Below are positions 22,257 to 32,165 of a DNA stretch of 64,000 bases, piece after piece. The DNA is from Enchytraeus crypticus (lineage: Eukaryota > Annelida > Clitellata > Enchytraeida > Enchytraeidae), in contig CAJHZI010000254.1 of assembly GCA_905160935.1 (NCBI GenBank), positions 463,501 through 527,500 on the forward strand, in the 5' to 3' direction. Both the position numbers and the translations under genes were made by a program. Position 1 is the first letter of the stretch; each line of letters opens with the position of its first letter. The notes under the pieces were generated by a model. That model saw only the letters and a list, made by a program, of their open reading frames with translations, did not search any database and was not told where the DNA came from.

Positions 22257-22914
22257 TTGAAGAGAAGCAAGCAGGCGAGGGTTGGTGCTGCCGCTGATAA
22301 AGAAAGAGTAAGACAAGAGAATGAGTTCTGTAGGGGGATCCCGCTGAAGGCTCTCAGAGACTCCAGCAGCGTCCGACGGTTCAGTCTGCATACAGTAGCT
22401 AAATCTGTAGAAAAGTCAGTAATTACATTAGATGATTTTACAATCTGTTTCAGAAGTCAAGAAGCAGTGTGTGAGGGGAGTACTTTGATGACCGTGTGAT
22501 TAAATGTGCGCAGGAGATGATGCGGCATCAGATGACTAAAAGGGGGATTGACGTGCCTGGACTTCAGGATGTGACGCTGAGTGAAATACTAAGTCGAAAG
22601 TTCAGTGTACAGAGGAGAGGGGCGGCGCAGATCATCCACAACGCAGCTCTCTGCACTGAGTAACAGTTAAGACAGCTGTGTTTAACACCATTGAAATATA
22701 TGACTCGCTAGGATGCGGCCCAACAAATGAACTAAGAGAGCATATTGCTCAGATTTTGGGGTGCTGTGATATTGAAATTAGCTTAAAAAGAAAGTCTGTT
22801 CAGCAGCATGCCATGAATGACTGCGGTCCCATGGCCGTAGCATTTGCATGGTTATTATTGCAGGGTTGGAACCCGGAAGAACTCTCTTTTGCTAACCCTA
22901 CTCGCATATTTTAA
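22257..22914 (+). pseudogene. Ulp1-type (C48) cysteine protease of MULE-1, broken
   Basis: Ulp1 proteases cleave SUMO or related modifiers, and several transposon families carry them. A lead-in region (22257-22499) precedes the conserved VPGLQDVTLSEIL and FSVQRRGAAQIIHN. Next come the catalytic His (codon 22654-22656), VTVKT, EIYDSLG with the catalytic Asp (22702-22704), and QQHAMNDCGPMAVAFAWLL with the oxyanion Gln and catalytic Cys (22822-22824). The His is followed by TGA where the family has Trp, a one-base change, and there is a frameshift just upstream. So all catalytic residues survive while the frame does not. Orientation and spacing tie it to the MULE-1 transposase. Confidence 0.75.
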
Positions 22915-23039
22915 GGACAATATATCTAAAACAGATGCGGATTGTACATATATGGTCAAGACGGAAATTGTTAGCTGTAACTCAGACCATCGCAGATATG
23001 TGGCCAGAATCATCTTATAATCATTGAATCACCCTCCAA

Positions 23040-23990
23040 ATCAAAGTGATTGCGAGTGGTTTTACAACGAATTAAAGAAAAAGCAACCAAGAAAACCTGG
23101 AAAATCTGTTCTATCGCCAGAACCAGTCATAGCATCCAAGCCCGCAGTTAGTGTGAACGACATAATGATGGACACAGAGTAAGCTTCCGCTGAAAACCCA
23201 AAGAAATTTATTTTGAGCCAGCAAGTAAGTGTGAAGGAAGCAAGTTGAGGAATTGATGCGCAGACAGGGGGAAATTCTTCGTAGAGCCTGGCAAGAAATG
23301 GAAGAATTACGACTAGCAACTTTGGACCTGTCATCAAATACATAAGTCGAGCTACACACAAAGCACCTCCAAAGTCTTTGTTACGTAAACTACTTGTCGA
23401 GTATGATGTTAGTGGAGTCAATGCAATACAGTTAGGTAGAAATCATGAAGCTGTTGCCATACTAGCCAATAAAGATGAAAATGAAAATTCTGTATCGGCC
23501 AGTGGTCTATTGTTAAATGACAGCGGATGTTTGGGTGCTTCACCTTCTGGCATAGTTGATGATGACACAATTATTGAAGTTAAGTGCCCTCACAGTTTGA
23601 GTGAGTCCATAATAACTGAAAACTTGGATAGCAATTCGCTTTTTCTGTCAAAATACATCAGCAATGAGATAGTGCTCGATCGTGAAATAAAATATGGTGA
23701 TGAATATTGTCATCAAATTCATGGAAATCCCCTTAGAAGTCGGTAAGATATTCGACCGCGGATCAGTAGGTGCGGGTTCAAATCCTGGGCTCGCCCATCA
23801 CTGACATCGCTTTCGAGTGAGGAAACTGACGTTAACCTTAGCTTTTTAGCTTTATCTTTTCGAGATCAGAAAATGCTTGATTTAGTCGTGTGGACTCCTA
23901 AGGAGATAGTTATTGTACCAATAGCTAGAGACAATGATTAAGCTATTGATGATTTTGAGTCACTTATTATTTCTAACATATCTACTACCG
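23040..23990 (+). pseudogene. YqaJ-type exonuclease-domain gene fragment, SINE-interrupted
   Basis: The upstream part has CEWFYNELKKKQPRKPGKS. The main open segment (23378-23735) shows GRNHEAVAILANK, LLLNDSGCLGASPSGIVDD and IIEVKCPHSLSE, ending in EYCHQIHGN. This is the order of the YqaJ/lambda-exonuclease-like PD-(D/E)xK fold, with the Asp and the E-x-K of the nuclease site. A tRNA-SINE (23736-23854) splits it, and FRDQKMLDLVVWTPKEI follows directly after. Animal genomes have many such genes, often with SWIM fingers, and many are carried by mobile elements. Whether this one belonged to MULE-1 or to an independent gene copy is not settled. The N-terminal type of the same family lies at 30301-30599. 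Confidence 0.7.
23736..23854 (+). mobile_element. tRNA-derived SINE, copy 1
   Basis: GAAGTCGGTAAGATATTCGA (A-box region) and GGTTCAAATCC (B box, 23775-23785) are followed by GACATCGCTTTCGAGTGAGG and ACGTTAACCTTAGCTTTTTA. It interrupts the YqaJ reading frame. Confidence 0.85.
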
Positions 23991-24829
23991 TTGTTGTGTC
24001 TGGCTGTATATAGAATAGATTCGCACAGCAATGACGGTGTTACTGTCAGCAGTCGAGCAGGATGTATATGACTATATCGACAAATTGTTCTACTGTCAGA
24101 TTATGCTGAAGCATACCGCACTGCACAGTCTGCTGTAATGGGTGCTCCGAAGACGCAACTTCTGAGTGCCTGTAAGTTGGTAGAGCTTGGCGCAAGAATC
24201 TAATTAAGATTATTAGTGATGCAGAGTTAAGTAGAGCCTGCTGGAGATGGTTCTCCAAAAGCTATTGTTGTTGTTGTCAACATTATTATTTTTTGTAGTG
24301 GTAGAGTTCACTCTTATTCTTGAAGAACAAGTTGTTTATCTTTCTTTCTGATTTGTAATGCCAACTGTGAAGTTCTAAGATAAAGTGTAAAGTTTTTATC
24401 TGAAATAACCGAGGTTAAGGAACTATAATTCTGGTTAGTAATCATGCATAATAGATTATAAATAATATTCTCTACAGTTTGATATATTCTTGTAGTTTCA
24501 ATTTGATTGGAATTTCGATATTTTTGGAACTATATAATTTGACGAAAGATGATGCAATAGTTCGAGAAAAAAACGTGTTGTCGGAAACTATTATTGTTAA
24601 GGATTTATGTAGAAGGAAATGTCATTAAATATATGCCTAAATATGTAGATAATTATAGAGAATAGTAATTGCTATTATATAAAGGAATTTGGACATTTTA
24701 CGATTTAATATTTTAATTCTTTTAAAGTTGAATTAATGGAGAAAACGTGTTTTTAGGAATTTGTATTGAATATAATATTTGTGTGTTTAAATAGTATAAA
24801 TGTATAATATTCATGGATATAGATATATG
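23991..24829. other. Noncoding spacer
   Basis: No gene recognised. AT-rich. Confidence 0.5.
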
Positions 24830-24955
24830 GTAAGCTAAGTTTAACGTCCATTTTGGTGTCACAAGGGATATTGTCAGATATGGTTCTGATAGGATTTGAA
24901 CTTGTGATCTCGTGCTTCAGACAAGTGTTGTTTCCATTAGGCTATCTATCAGTAT
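24830..24955 (-). mobile_element. tRNA-derived SINE, divergent copy (copy 5)
   Basis: On the minus strand the order is TAGCCTAATGG (A box), AAGTTCAAATCC (B box) and then GGACGTTAAACTTAGCTTA. The tail matches the tail of the other four SINE copies, while the tRNA head differs, so this is a sister subfamily. Confidence 0.65.
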
Positions 24956-25825
24956 GGTATAGTTATAGAATCAAGGTGCTATGTTTTATTTCTAATTAGT
25001 ATATAGTTTATCTCATGGAACTGTTTTATTTGTAAGGAAATCTATTTCTTTTATTTTGTATTAATTCTATGTTTTGTTTGTTTTGTTTTAGAAATTATAA
25101 GTAAAGTCACATTGTTGATCTTTGATTTAAATACGGAAATAAAAAGGAAATCAGAGCAAGACAATGTTTCTCTATGTTAAAGCTATATAAAAAATCAGTT
25201 GACATTACATAAGAATAATCAGAACAGCAACATACGGACATAGCGGCAACAGAGCCATCATCAAGAACTTGCATAATCTTCTGGAGGAACGTGGCGCAGA
25301 GAAGTCTAAGGTTTATTCGAACAGTTTGGTAGAGCCTGAGCGAGTGAGTATCGAATGACTGCCTTCCATGCCTGCCTTCAATGCCTGCTTCAAACAGTAC
25401 CATCTGTCTTGAACAGAGATCTGGGCGTACTGCTATCATTTGGGTCAGCAGGTTCATCACAACATGCATCCGGAGGTCATGCACAGAGTGCCAAAATATA
25501 TGTACATGAAGGGTAGAAAGGTGCGCAGACTGTAAAAGAGCCGCAGTGATGAGTATGATACCGCTATCATAAGACGTTCGACAGCCTCGTCAAGGTCTAT
25601 AGAATTGACAAATCCGCCCGACAGCCATCTGCCGTGCGTAACAAACATAGATTAGCTCAGAATATGATAGTGGAGGTAACAAGTAGGGCAGATGACGGTT
25701 CCTACAATGTTAAAGGTACAGAAGACTTTAAGGTGCTGAAAACTTGTCGTGTTGATAACTCTAGCAAACACTAGTACGTCGTCTATCAAGCAGTAACACC
25801 AGTACACAGCGTCCAGCATTATGTT
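24956..25825. other. Noncoding or highly decayed
   Basis: Short frames on both strands, none recognised. GC is slightly higher in 25250-25650, so this could be old transposon coding sequence. Confidence 0.4.
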
Positions 25826-26008
25826 TATGTGTAATGTGTTTATGTATAACGTGGTTGAGATATCTGATCTGCAATCTGTATGGTTTATAGATAATGTGGT
25901 TGAGATATCTGATCAGCAGTCTGTATGGTTTATAGATAATGCGGTTGAGATATCCGATCAGCAGTCTTTAGGGTTTATGTATAATGTAGTCAGATATCTG
26001 ATGAGCAG
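25826..26008 (+). repeat. Tandem repeat, about 48-bp units, four copies
   Basis: Units of the form TATAATGTGGTTGAGATATC / TGATCAGCAGTCTGTATGGTT repeat four times with the last two degraded. The translation NVVEISDQQSVWFID is probably accidental, though it echoes the NVVE repeat at 21870-22040. Confidence 0.85.
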
Positions 26009-26299
26009 TCTGGAGTTGGCTGATCGCTTCTCTACCAAAATCAGAGACTAAAGAAAACTGTGACTAAAGCAACTGCAACGGAAAAAACCACCAGCTCTAG
26101 GCAGAGAACTGTAGAAAAAGAAACGCGGCTATTCTATCTGATATTCCTGAGCATGATTATCTAATTCAGTTTGATTGCGAGCAGTTTTCCTCTAAACATT
26201 CCTATTCAAGCAGAAACATTTCCAACTTTTGTTTTGTTTGATTCTTTTGGTGCCATATTTCAGTAACAACGACAAAAATTTGATGGCTGTCAAGGTTGC

Positions 26300-28560
26300 T
26301 TGTTGCGAATTCCTAAAACTCTGCTCTAAATGTAAGACAGATTAAATGTTGCTCCTGTACTAAACTTTTCCATTCGAAATTCAATATGCTTCGACATGCT
26401 AAAAATGTCTGTCCAACAAAGGTGTTTATAAATGTACTTTTGTCGGCTGTTCGGTCAAATTTTATCATGAAACTCAACTTACAAAACAGTTTAAAGTTTG
26501 CGCATGCAAATGTTGTAACTGATGCTGCGACTGAGGCCAAGCTAGCAGCTACAGTAAAGGTACAGGCTAGTTTCTTAATAGTCGCTAAGCAATTTAGTTG
26601 AATAAAGTGTAATAAGATTTTCTACTCCAAGGGCAATCTATTGCATCACGAGCGCAAAACTTGTATGCCAAACAGAATTAAGCATAAGTGCTTAGCTCCA
26701 GGCTGCTCGCGCATATTTTTCACAAAGCTAAACTTGCAGAACACACGAACTTCTCACTTGCAACTGTTGTAACTGATGCTGCAACCGAGACTGAATAAGC
26801 AGCTACAGTAGAGGTACCGGCTAGTTCCTTCACACCCTCTAAGCAATTCAGTTGTAGAATGTGAACGGATTTTGCTCATAGGGAAATATATTGCGACACA
26901 AGCGCAAATGTTGTATGTCAAACAAAGTAAAACGTAAGTGCTTAGCTCCAGGATGTTCTCTTAAATTTTATAAGGAAACTGAAGTAGTTAAGCATCTGCA
27001 ATCTGACCATTCTAAGCCAGCTTGTGAGAGTAAAATATCACTTAATTCTTTGGCTGATTTTTTTGGGTGGAAGGGTGGAAGGAACGTGAACAGTCGAATC
27101 ATTTTGTACACTTTTATAAAGCTGTGAAATGTTGCTTGCATCAAATAAGTACGTGTATTTTATATGCCAACATGATGTCAACAGGAGAGTAAATAGAAAG
27201 CGCAAGACTTCTCGAAAAAACAAAAAGGGCCAAACTTGGACTAGCTTGTCACTCGCGCTTGTTGTTAAAAGTAAGTCAAGATACTGGTGTTATTAGCTTA
27301 AGATACATTATAGCACATAGTCACAAATATACATATGCGGATCCCAAATAACATCCACTTTCTATGGAAACCAAAAAATTAATTCTTAATCAATTTCTCT
27401 AGGTATATCAGCTTAGCAGGTGCATGATTCTTTCTGTGAATCAGCTGGAAATGGGGAGAACAGGGAAGCTGCAAATATGCTTCGTAGAGAACACTTCGTA
27501 TCTCTTAGAACTATTAGAAACATGGAGCGGAGGCTTAAAATAAGCATGTGTTTGAATATTGATGATGTGCAGTCTTTAACATTTTTAGTTGATAAGCTCC
27601 GAAGTGAAGCGTATAACCCTGTTCTTCTCTACAAGCCTGTTGGGAATGTGATTGTTGTAGGACCCAGTGATTTAACGTTGACATCTCTTCCGGATTTCAA
27701 TTGCTTATTTATGCTCGGTATTCAAACACTGGAGCAACTTAAATGTTTAAAGGAATTTGCAACTAAGATTTGTTTGCATAGATGCCACTCGCTGCACCAA
27801 TCGGTATGGTTTTCAGTTACTGAATTTGTAGTAGATGAGGCTGAAAAAGGATATCCTGTCGGTCATTTTTTGCTTCAAGTAAAATGAATGAACAGGTTTT
27901 ACTTTTTTTTCTTTGATGCCATTAAGGACAATGGCAGAGATGCCCTGATTTAATAATTAATGCAGTAATGACTGATGATGATAATGCTCCTTGGAATGCT
28001 GTTGTCTCCATTTTTGGCTCTGCTCCTAAGCATCTCTGTGTACATGGCATGTTCTGAGAGCATGGTCTCACAAACTTAGCAGTTGCCACGATGTACAAGT
28101 TTGTCAAGAACACTAATGGAAGAGCAGCATGAAGAAACGTTCGTCCAGCTTTTGCCAAAAGTTCTTGAAGAACCGCAGAATGGTCCAGATAAGTCTGATT
28201 TTGAAGAAAAAAAATGCAACTAGATATGCAATTTGCCCTGAAAAGTTCTTGAAGAACTGCAGAGTGATCCAGACAAGTGTGATTTTGCAAAATTTGTTGC
28301 AACTAGATATGCAATTTGCCCTGAAAAGTTCTTGAAAGAACTGCAGAGTGATCCAGATACGTCTGATTTTGCAAACTTTTTGCAACTAGATGTGCAATTG
28401 TTCCTGAAAAAATGGACATACTGCTTTCATGCCCATTGTGGCATAAATACGAATATGCATTTAGAGAGAGTGCAGTGGATTCTCAAGCATATTTACAGTC
28501 ATGGCCAAATTATTATGGATTTTTCTAAAACTAGTGAAAGCCTAACTTTAATGGCCTGAA
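26300..28560 (+). pseudogene. Second MULE (MULE-2) with C2H2 fingers, broken
   Basis: A degraded element coding for a C2H2-finger N-terminus and a MULE catalytic domain. Three tandem finger-pair units (about 26330-26500, 26600-26790, 26860-27030) each encode a pattern such as HKCLAPGCS followed by KFYKETEVVKHLQSDHS, then a lead into SLNSLADFFGWK. The transposase part (27420-27890) has LVDKLRSEAYNPVLLYKP, then LTSLPDFNCLFMLGIQT and AEKGYPVGHFL, the block that precedes the second catalytic Asp in this family. Further on are TDDDNAPWNAV and the terminal CGINTNMHLERVQWILKHIY. Many stops and shifts. It differs from MULE-1 in its fingers, its linker and the absence of a SWIM motif. Confidence 0.75.
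28156..28410 (+). repeat. 84-bp tandem triplication inside MULE-2
   Basis: AAAAGTTCTTGAAGAACTGC recurs at about 28157, 28241 and 28323, each followed by AGAGTGATCCAGA and GCAACTAGATATGCAA. The period is 84 then 83 bp. It repeats a coding segment of the dead transposase. Confidence 0.9.
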
Positions 28561-28815
28561 ATATTTATAAGTTATTCGCTAGATGGACCCAGTCAAGAAA
28601 ATTGTAAACATGAATATATTTTTAATTAATTTTAAACAAAAAATTCCAATATTTGCTGTTTATTCGGCCGAAATAGAAATTTCTTTGTTCATGGGTGACT
28701 AAATTGCATTGAAATCAATGGAAATTTCATAGATATCCTGAATGACGAGTATACTAAGATATATTCATATATATTATAAGTAACACCATAATGATTGTGT
28801 ACAAATGACATGAAA
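28561..28815. other. Noncoding spacer between MULE-2 and Tc1
   Basis: AT-rich, nothing recognised. Confidence 0.5.
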
Positions 28816-28819
28816 TACA

Positions 28820-29953
28820 CCCTGGCACACAATTCTTACTATCGTAAGTCGATTACCTCACTTTCATAGCCTTAGCGGATGGGTAAGACGAAGGATCTCA
28901 GTTTGCGAAAGAAAGAAGGGACAGTTGAGTGTATATTTGACGGAGACTAGCCTTTTGCAAGTCGAAGTGGCTAAGAAGCTAGGGATATCACCACGAAGTG
29001 GCTAAGAAGCTAGGGACATCACCACAATCTGTTAGTGTTTACGCCAAGCGCATTAGAGAAGGATTGGCAACATCTCCAAGAAGGACAGGAGCTTGTGGTC
29101 GAAAAAAGCTGTCCACAGCAAGAAGCGACAGAAAACTGGTGCAGTTGTGCATCAAGCAGCGTAGGGCAACCTCGGAGAATTTGCGCCAACACTGGCAGGA
29201 ATGTGGAGTCCATGCCAGTTTTCGGACTGTATGACGTAGATTGTGGAATGCCGGACTAAAATCACGCACACCGAGGAAGAAAACTCTTCTTACCGCTGCG
29301 ATGAGGAAGAAGAGACTGGATTGGGCAAAGAAGTATCGATCTTGGACTGCAGATGATTGGTCCAAAGTTGTGCTTTTTGACGAGAGCACACTGCAGATCC
29401 TGACGACAGGACATCTGCAGTAAGAAGACGTGCAGGAGAGGAGTATCATCCAGACTGCGTGATCAGAAGTGTGAAACACCCTCAGTCGATCATGGTATGG
29501 GGCACCATATCTGTTCGTGGCCTTAGCAGACTACACATCATTCAGAACACGATGAGACATGATCAGTACGTTATGGTACTTCAAACGAAACTGATGCCTC
29601 ATCTAGAAGAGTGGAGTAGGCTACCAAATGCAGCAGAGCTGATATTTCAGCAAGATAACGCTCCCTGCCACGTGGCCAAGTCAGTAAAGGCCTTCATGAC
29701 TGACAATCAGATCCAGCTGCTGGACTGGCCGGGAAACAGCCCCGACCTGAACCCCATAGAGCACGTGCGGAAGACACTCAAGGACAAGATGAACAGAGAA
29801 TCATCGGCTAGCAATAAACGAGAGCTAACTGAGCGTCTACTGCACACCTGGTTTCACGATGATCTGAAACAGACAGCGCGCCGTTTGATTGAAGATATGC
29901 CAAGACGTGTTCAGGCCGTTATATCCGCTCATGGAGGAAGCACCAAGTACTAA
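28820..29953 (+). pseudogene. Tc1 transposase (DD34E), broken (Tc1-A)
   Basis: A Tc1/mariner transposase beginning near the ATG at 28879 and continuing in at least three frames. The paired HTH region reads KLGTSPQSVSVYAKRIREGL and GRKKLSTARSDRKLVQL. The catalytic domain has VVLFDEST, then IFQQDNAPCH, then WPGNSPDLNPIEHV. The spacing of the last Asp to Glu is 34 residues, the DD34E form of Tc1. Breaks include stops near 29233 and 29421 and a small tandem duplication at 28964-29023. The C-terminus is uninterrupted from 29459 to the stop at 29953 (HGGSTKY). A possible left end, CACCCTGGCACACAATTC, lies near 28825. No matching right end was found. Confidence 0.85.
28964..29023 (+). repeat. 31-bp tandem duplication within Tc1-A
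   Basis: CGAAGTGGCTAAGAAGCTAG followed by GGATATCACCA is present twice back to back, the second with one change. It lies in the N-terminal HTH region and disrupts the frame. Confidence 0.85.
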
Positions 29954-30180
29954 GTGGACATTTAATGACAATATGCATGTATCTAGTGTATAGCTTCTTA
30001 TAAACTCCGAGAGACAGACACAGTCCAGGACCCGATTGTCTACAGTAGGCCATGAAATGCCTGTAGGCGATGACAAAGAATGGTCTGAGAACAGTGATCT
30101 TGAATTCTACACACTAACGAGTGCACAGCAGAACTGCTGCCGTCAGCGAAAGTGTAGGCCTATTGAAAGCCGTGCACGTC
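29954..30180. other. Noncoding spacer after Tc1-A
   Basis: No gene recognised. Confidence 0.5.
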
Positions 30181-30183
30181 TAC

Positions 30184-30260
30184 TTCTCTACTTGCACAGG
30201 GAATGATGTTGGTGTTATACTGGCGTCTTTGTTTATTGTTTCTATCAGTGTTTAGTATAC
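30184..30260 (+). repeat. Promoter-like direct repeat, left copy
   Basis: CTCTACTTGCACAGGGAATG, TTGGTGTTATACTGGCGTCT and GTTTCTATCAGTGTTTAGTA recur at about 31100-31200 with small changes. Each copy directly precedes an ATG-headed frame, suggesting the 5' leader of one element family. Confidence 0.7.
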
Positions 30261-30300
30261 AGAGTAAATAAAAGAAGTGTATTATTACTTATTGAAGATC

Positions 30301-30599
30301 ATGTCTGAATACTTTAGTAAATTAGATACAGACGCTAAACATCGCTATAGAGATAAGATTAGCGCTAAAGGCCATGAGGATCCATTTTGTATGGACAATT
30401 TCGATGCAAATATATTGTCAGAGTAGAAAATAGCAATTTATTCAATTATCTTGTTCTCGGAGCAAGTAGCTATACCTCGGAGCAGTTTAAAGCTTATAAA
30501 TCACTTGAAGCTTATAACTACTTGATTTCCGGATTTGTGGCCGAGGTGGCTGGACGTATTGTGAACAACAAATATGTCATACGTGCTAAGGAAAGATGA
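30301..30599 (+). pseudogene. N-terminal fragment of a YqaJ/SWIM-type gene
   Basis: The sequence starts MSEYFSKLDTDAKHRYRDKI, then AKGHEDPFCM, breaks once near 30424, and continues in a second frame with NLFNYLVLGASSYTSEQFKA, YKSLEAYNYLISGFV and GRIVNNKYVIRAKER. This YT..Q.KAYKSLEAYN..V.G.V pattern is the N-terminal signature of the animal proteins that combine it with a SWIM finger and a YqaJ nuclease domain. The nuclease part is absent here, but a nuclease fragment of the same family is at 23040-23990. The repeat at 30184-30260 forms its leader. Confidence 0.6.
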
Positions 30600-31099
30600 A
30601 ACTTCAACTATACTAATAATGCATTTACTTTAACGCTATCTGTTTTTATTTAACAATAAAATTGTTGCCTTAATAATTCTGCAGGAGGATATGTTTTAAT
30701 AATGTAATTAAATCTACCGCTCGGAATCCGATCATCAATCTGTAAAATGCCAATTGTCTGTATAGAAGTTGCAATCAATAGTAGTAATTCTGTATTAATA
30801 ACTATTTATTTCACTGCTTAAAATGTGCATAATCTAACTGTATGAATGGTTTTACAATCTTGCATTTAATTCAGGCCAATAATTTCTTTCTATTCCTCTG
30901 TTTTTGTTTTATTTACAACTGGTCAAACCTCTGGTCCTCACATTGAAAATAGAAAATTGTTTTAATCGAATCAGTCCAAAAAAGATTCACTAAATTTCTT
31001 TACGGTAGCCTAAAAGTGCGCTTCAATATCCATACAGGCTAAAAATTGTAGAAACAGAGTCTTTGTAACAACTCGGATTAAAAGCAGACTTATGCATGT
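30600..31099. other. Noncoding spacer
   Basis: AT-rich with no recognised feature. Confidence 0.5.
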
Positions 31100-31200
31100 A
31101 TTCTCTACTTGCACAGAGAATGAAAAGTTCTATCTCTGGACTGCGGCCAAGTTGGTGTTACACTGGCGTCTTGTTTAATGTTTCTGTTAGCATTTAGTAT
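31100..31200 (+). repeat. Promoter-like direct repeat, right copy
   Basis: It matches 30184-30260 but with an extra segment of about 35 bp (AAAGTTCTATCTCTGGACTG) in the middle. Confidence 0.7.
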
Positions 31201-31650
31201 ATGTTCAAACATATTCATTATGTTTGTATGAACGTCATCAATGCAAACAATACAGATTTAGCTGAAGTGAATTCGGCAGAAACGGTTGAGAGTGAGGAAT
31301 TCACTATAGCAAACGCTTCCGATTATCATGCGCGTCGAGAAACAGAAGCAGATGCTCACAAGAAACAACTTGCTCGCCCTCAATTAAGTTCAAACGCATT
31401 GCTCAGAATTATACAAGATCAGCTTACTGAGTAGGCACTTCTAGCTGATCGTCTGCAGACAGCTCTCCAGGAGATACGTCTTCACGGCCAGCAAAGTTTG
31501 ACAGTCTTAAAACTATCATACCATGGCTTGTAGAAATGCAGGCAACAATGTTTACAAGGAGATACTTCTTCACGGCCTGCAATGTATGACAGTCTTAAAG
31601 CTATCATACCAAGGCTTGAAGAAATGGAGGCAACCAACATTAGAGTGTAA
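31201..31650 (+). pseudogene. Fragment with a charged/coiled segment, unknown
   Basis: The frame 31201-31434 reads NNTDLAEVNSAETVESEEF and ADAHKKQLARPQLSSNALL. After a stop the frame goes on through an 88-bp duplicated segment (31469-31640) encoding SSRPAMYDSLKAIIPRLEEM-like units. The family is not recognised. It follows the promoter-like repeat at 31100-31200, so it may be another member of that element family or its ORF1. Confidence 0.35.
31469..31640 (+). repeat. 88-bp tandem duplication
   Basis: GGAGATACGTCTTCACGGCC at 31469 and GGAGATACTTCTTCACGGCC at 31557 begin two similar units. Both contain ATGACAGTCTTAAA or its variant and CTATCATACCA. Confidence 0.9.
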
Positions 31651-31799
31651 ATGATCCCGCAAGTAAAAACAGTGAGCAACAGCGCAGATTTATTTCTACC
31701 AGACGCAAACGTGTTGCTGAAACTTCACTTGAAAAATAGTCTCTCTCCAAAAAGAAATATATTAGAGAGATCCTGCTTGTGCCTGAAATAGCCAATTAA

Positions 31800-32165
31800 A
31801 GAACCAACTTAATGAAAGCGCTACAGGGAGAGAACTGGGGCATGAAACAAAGGTACAAATAACAGTACATAAACAATACATCCGTGCCATCCGGATCTAT
31901 TATATACAGTAAATCAAATAAAAGTTCCTTCCAGCCACTGGAACTGGTCGAAAGGCAATCCCTCAGGACTGCCATTCAAGCTGGAAAATTCTCTCACATC
32001 GAAGACTTCTACATTCTCAGTGGGCTTAGAACCACTGAGAGATAGAGTTAAGTCAAAATGAAAAAGAGAAATGGAAAGATTTGACCAAAGCAATAAAGGA
32101 ATCCAAGATCTAAAAGTCTTGAAACTGATGGGAGCCAAAACTGGTATATCAGAGCTACATAGATA
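31800..32165 (+). mobile_element. Fragment of the Jockey/I-type LINE 3' coding end
   Basis: The sequence encodes ENWGMKQRYK, then GSIIYSKSNKSSFQPLELVE and RQSLRTAIQAGKFS. These match line by line the post-RT region of the LINE copy at 41757-42000 (NWGMNHKVQ, GSIAYSKFNKNSLQLLELVE). It is a separate broken copy of that LINE or of a close relative. Confidence 0.7.

Noticed and set aside
23736-23854. True tRNA gene
   Set aside because: The B box is good but the acceptor stem is only half paired, and the same sequence with the same tail occurs at four other places, so it is a SINE.
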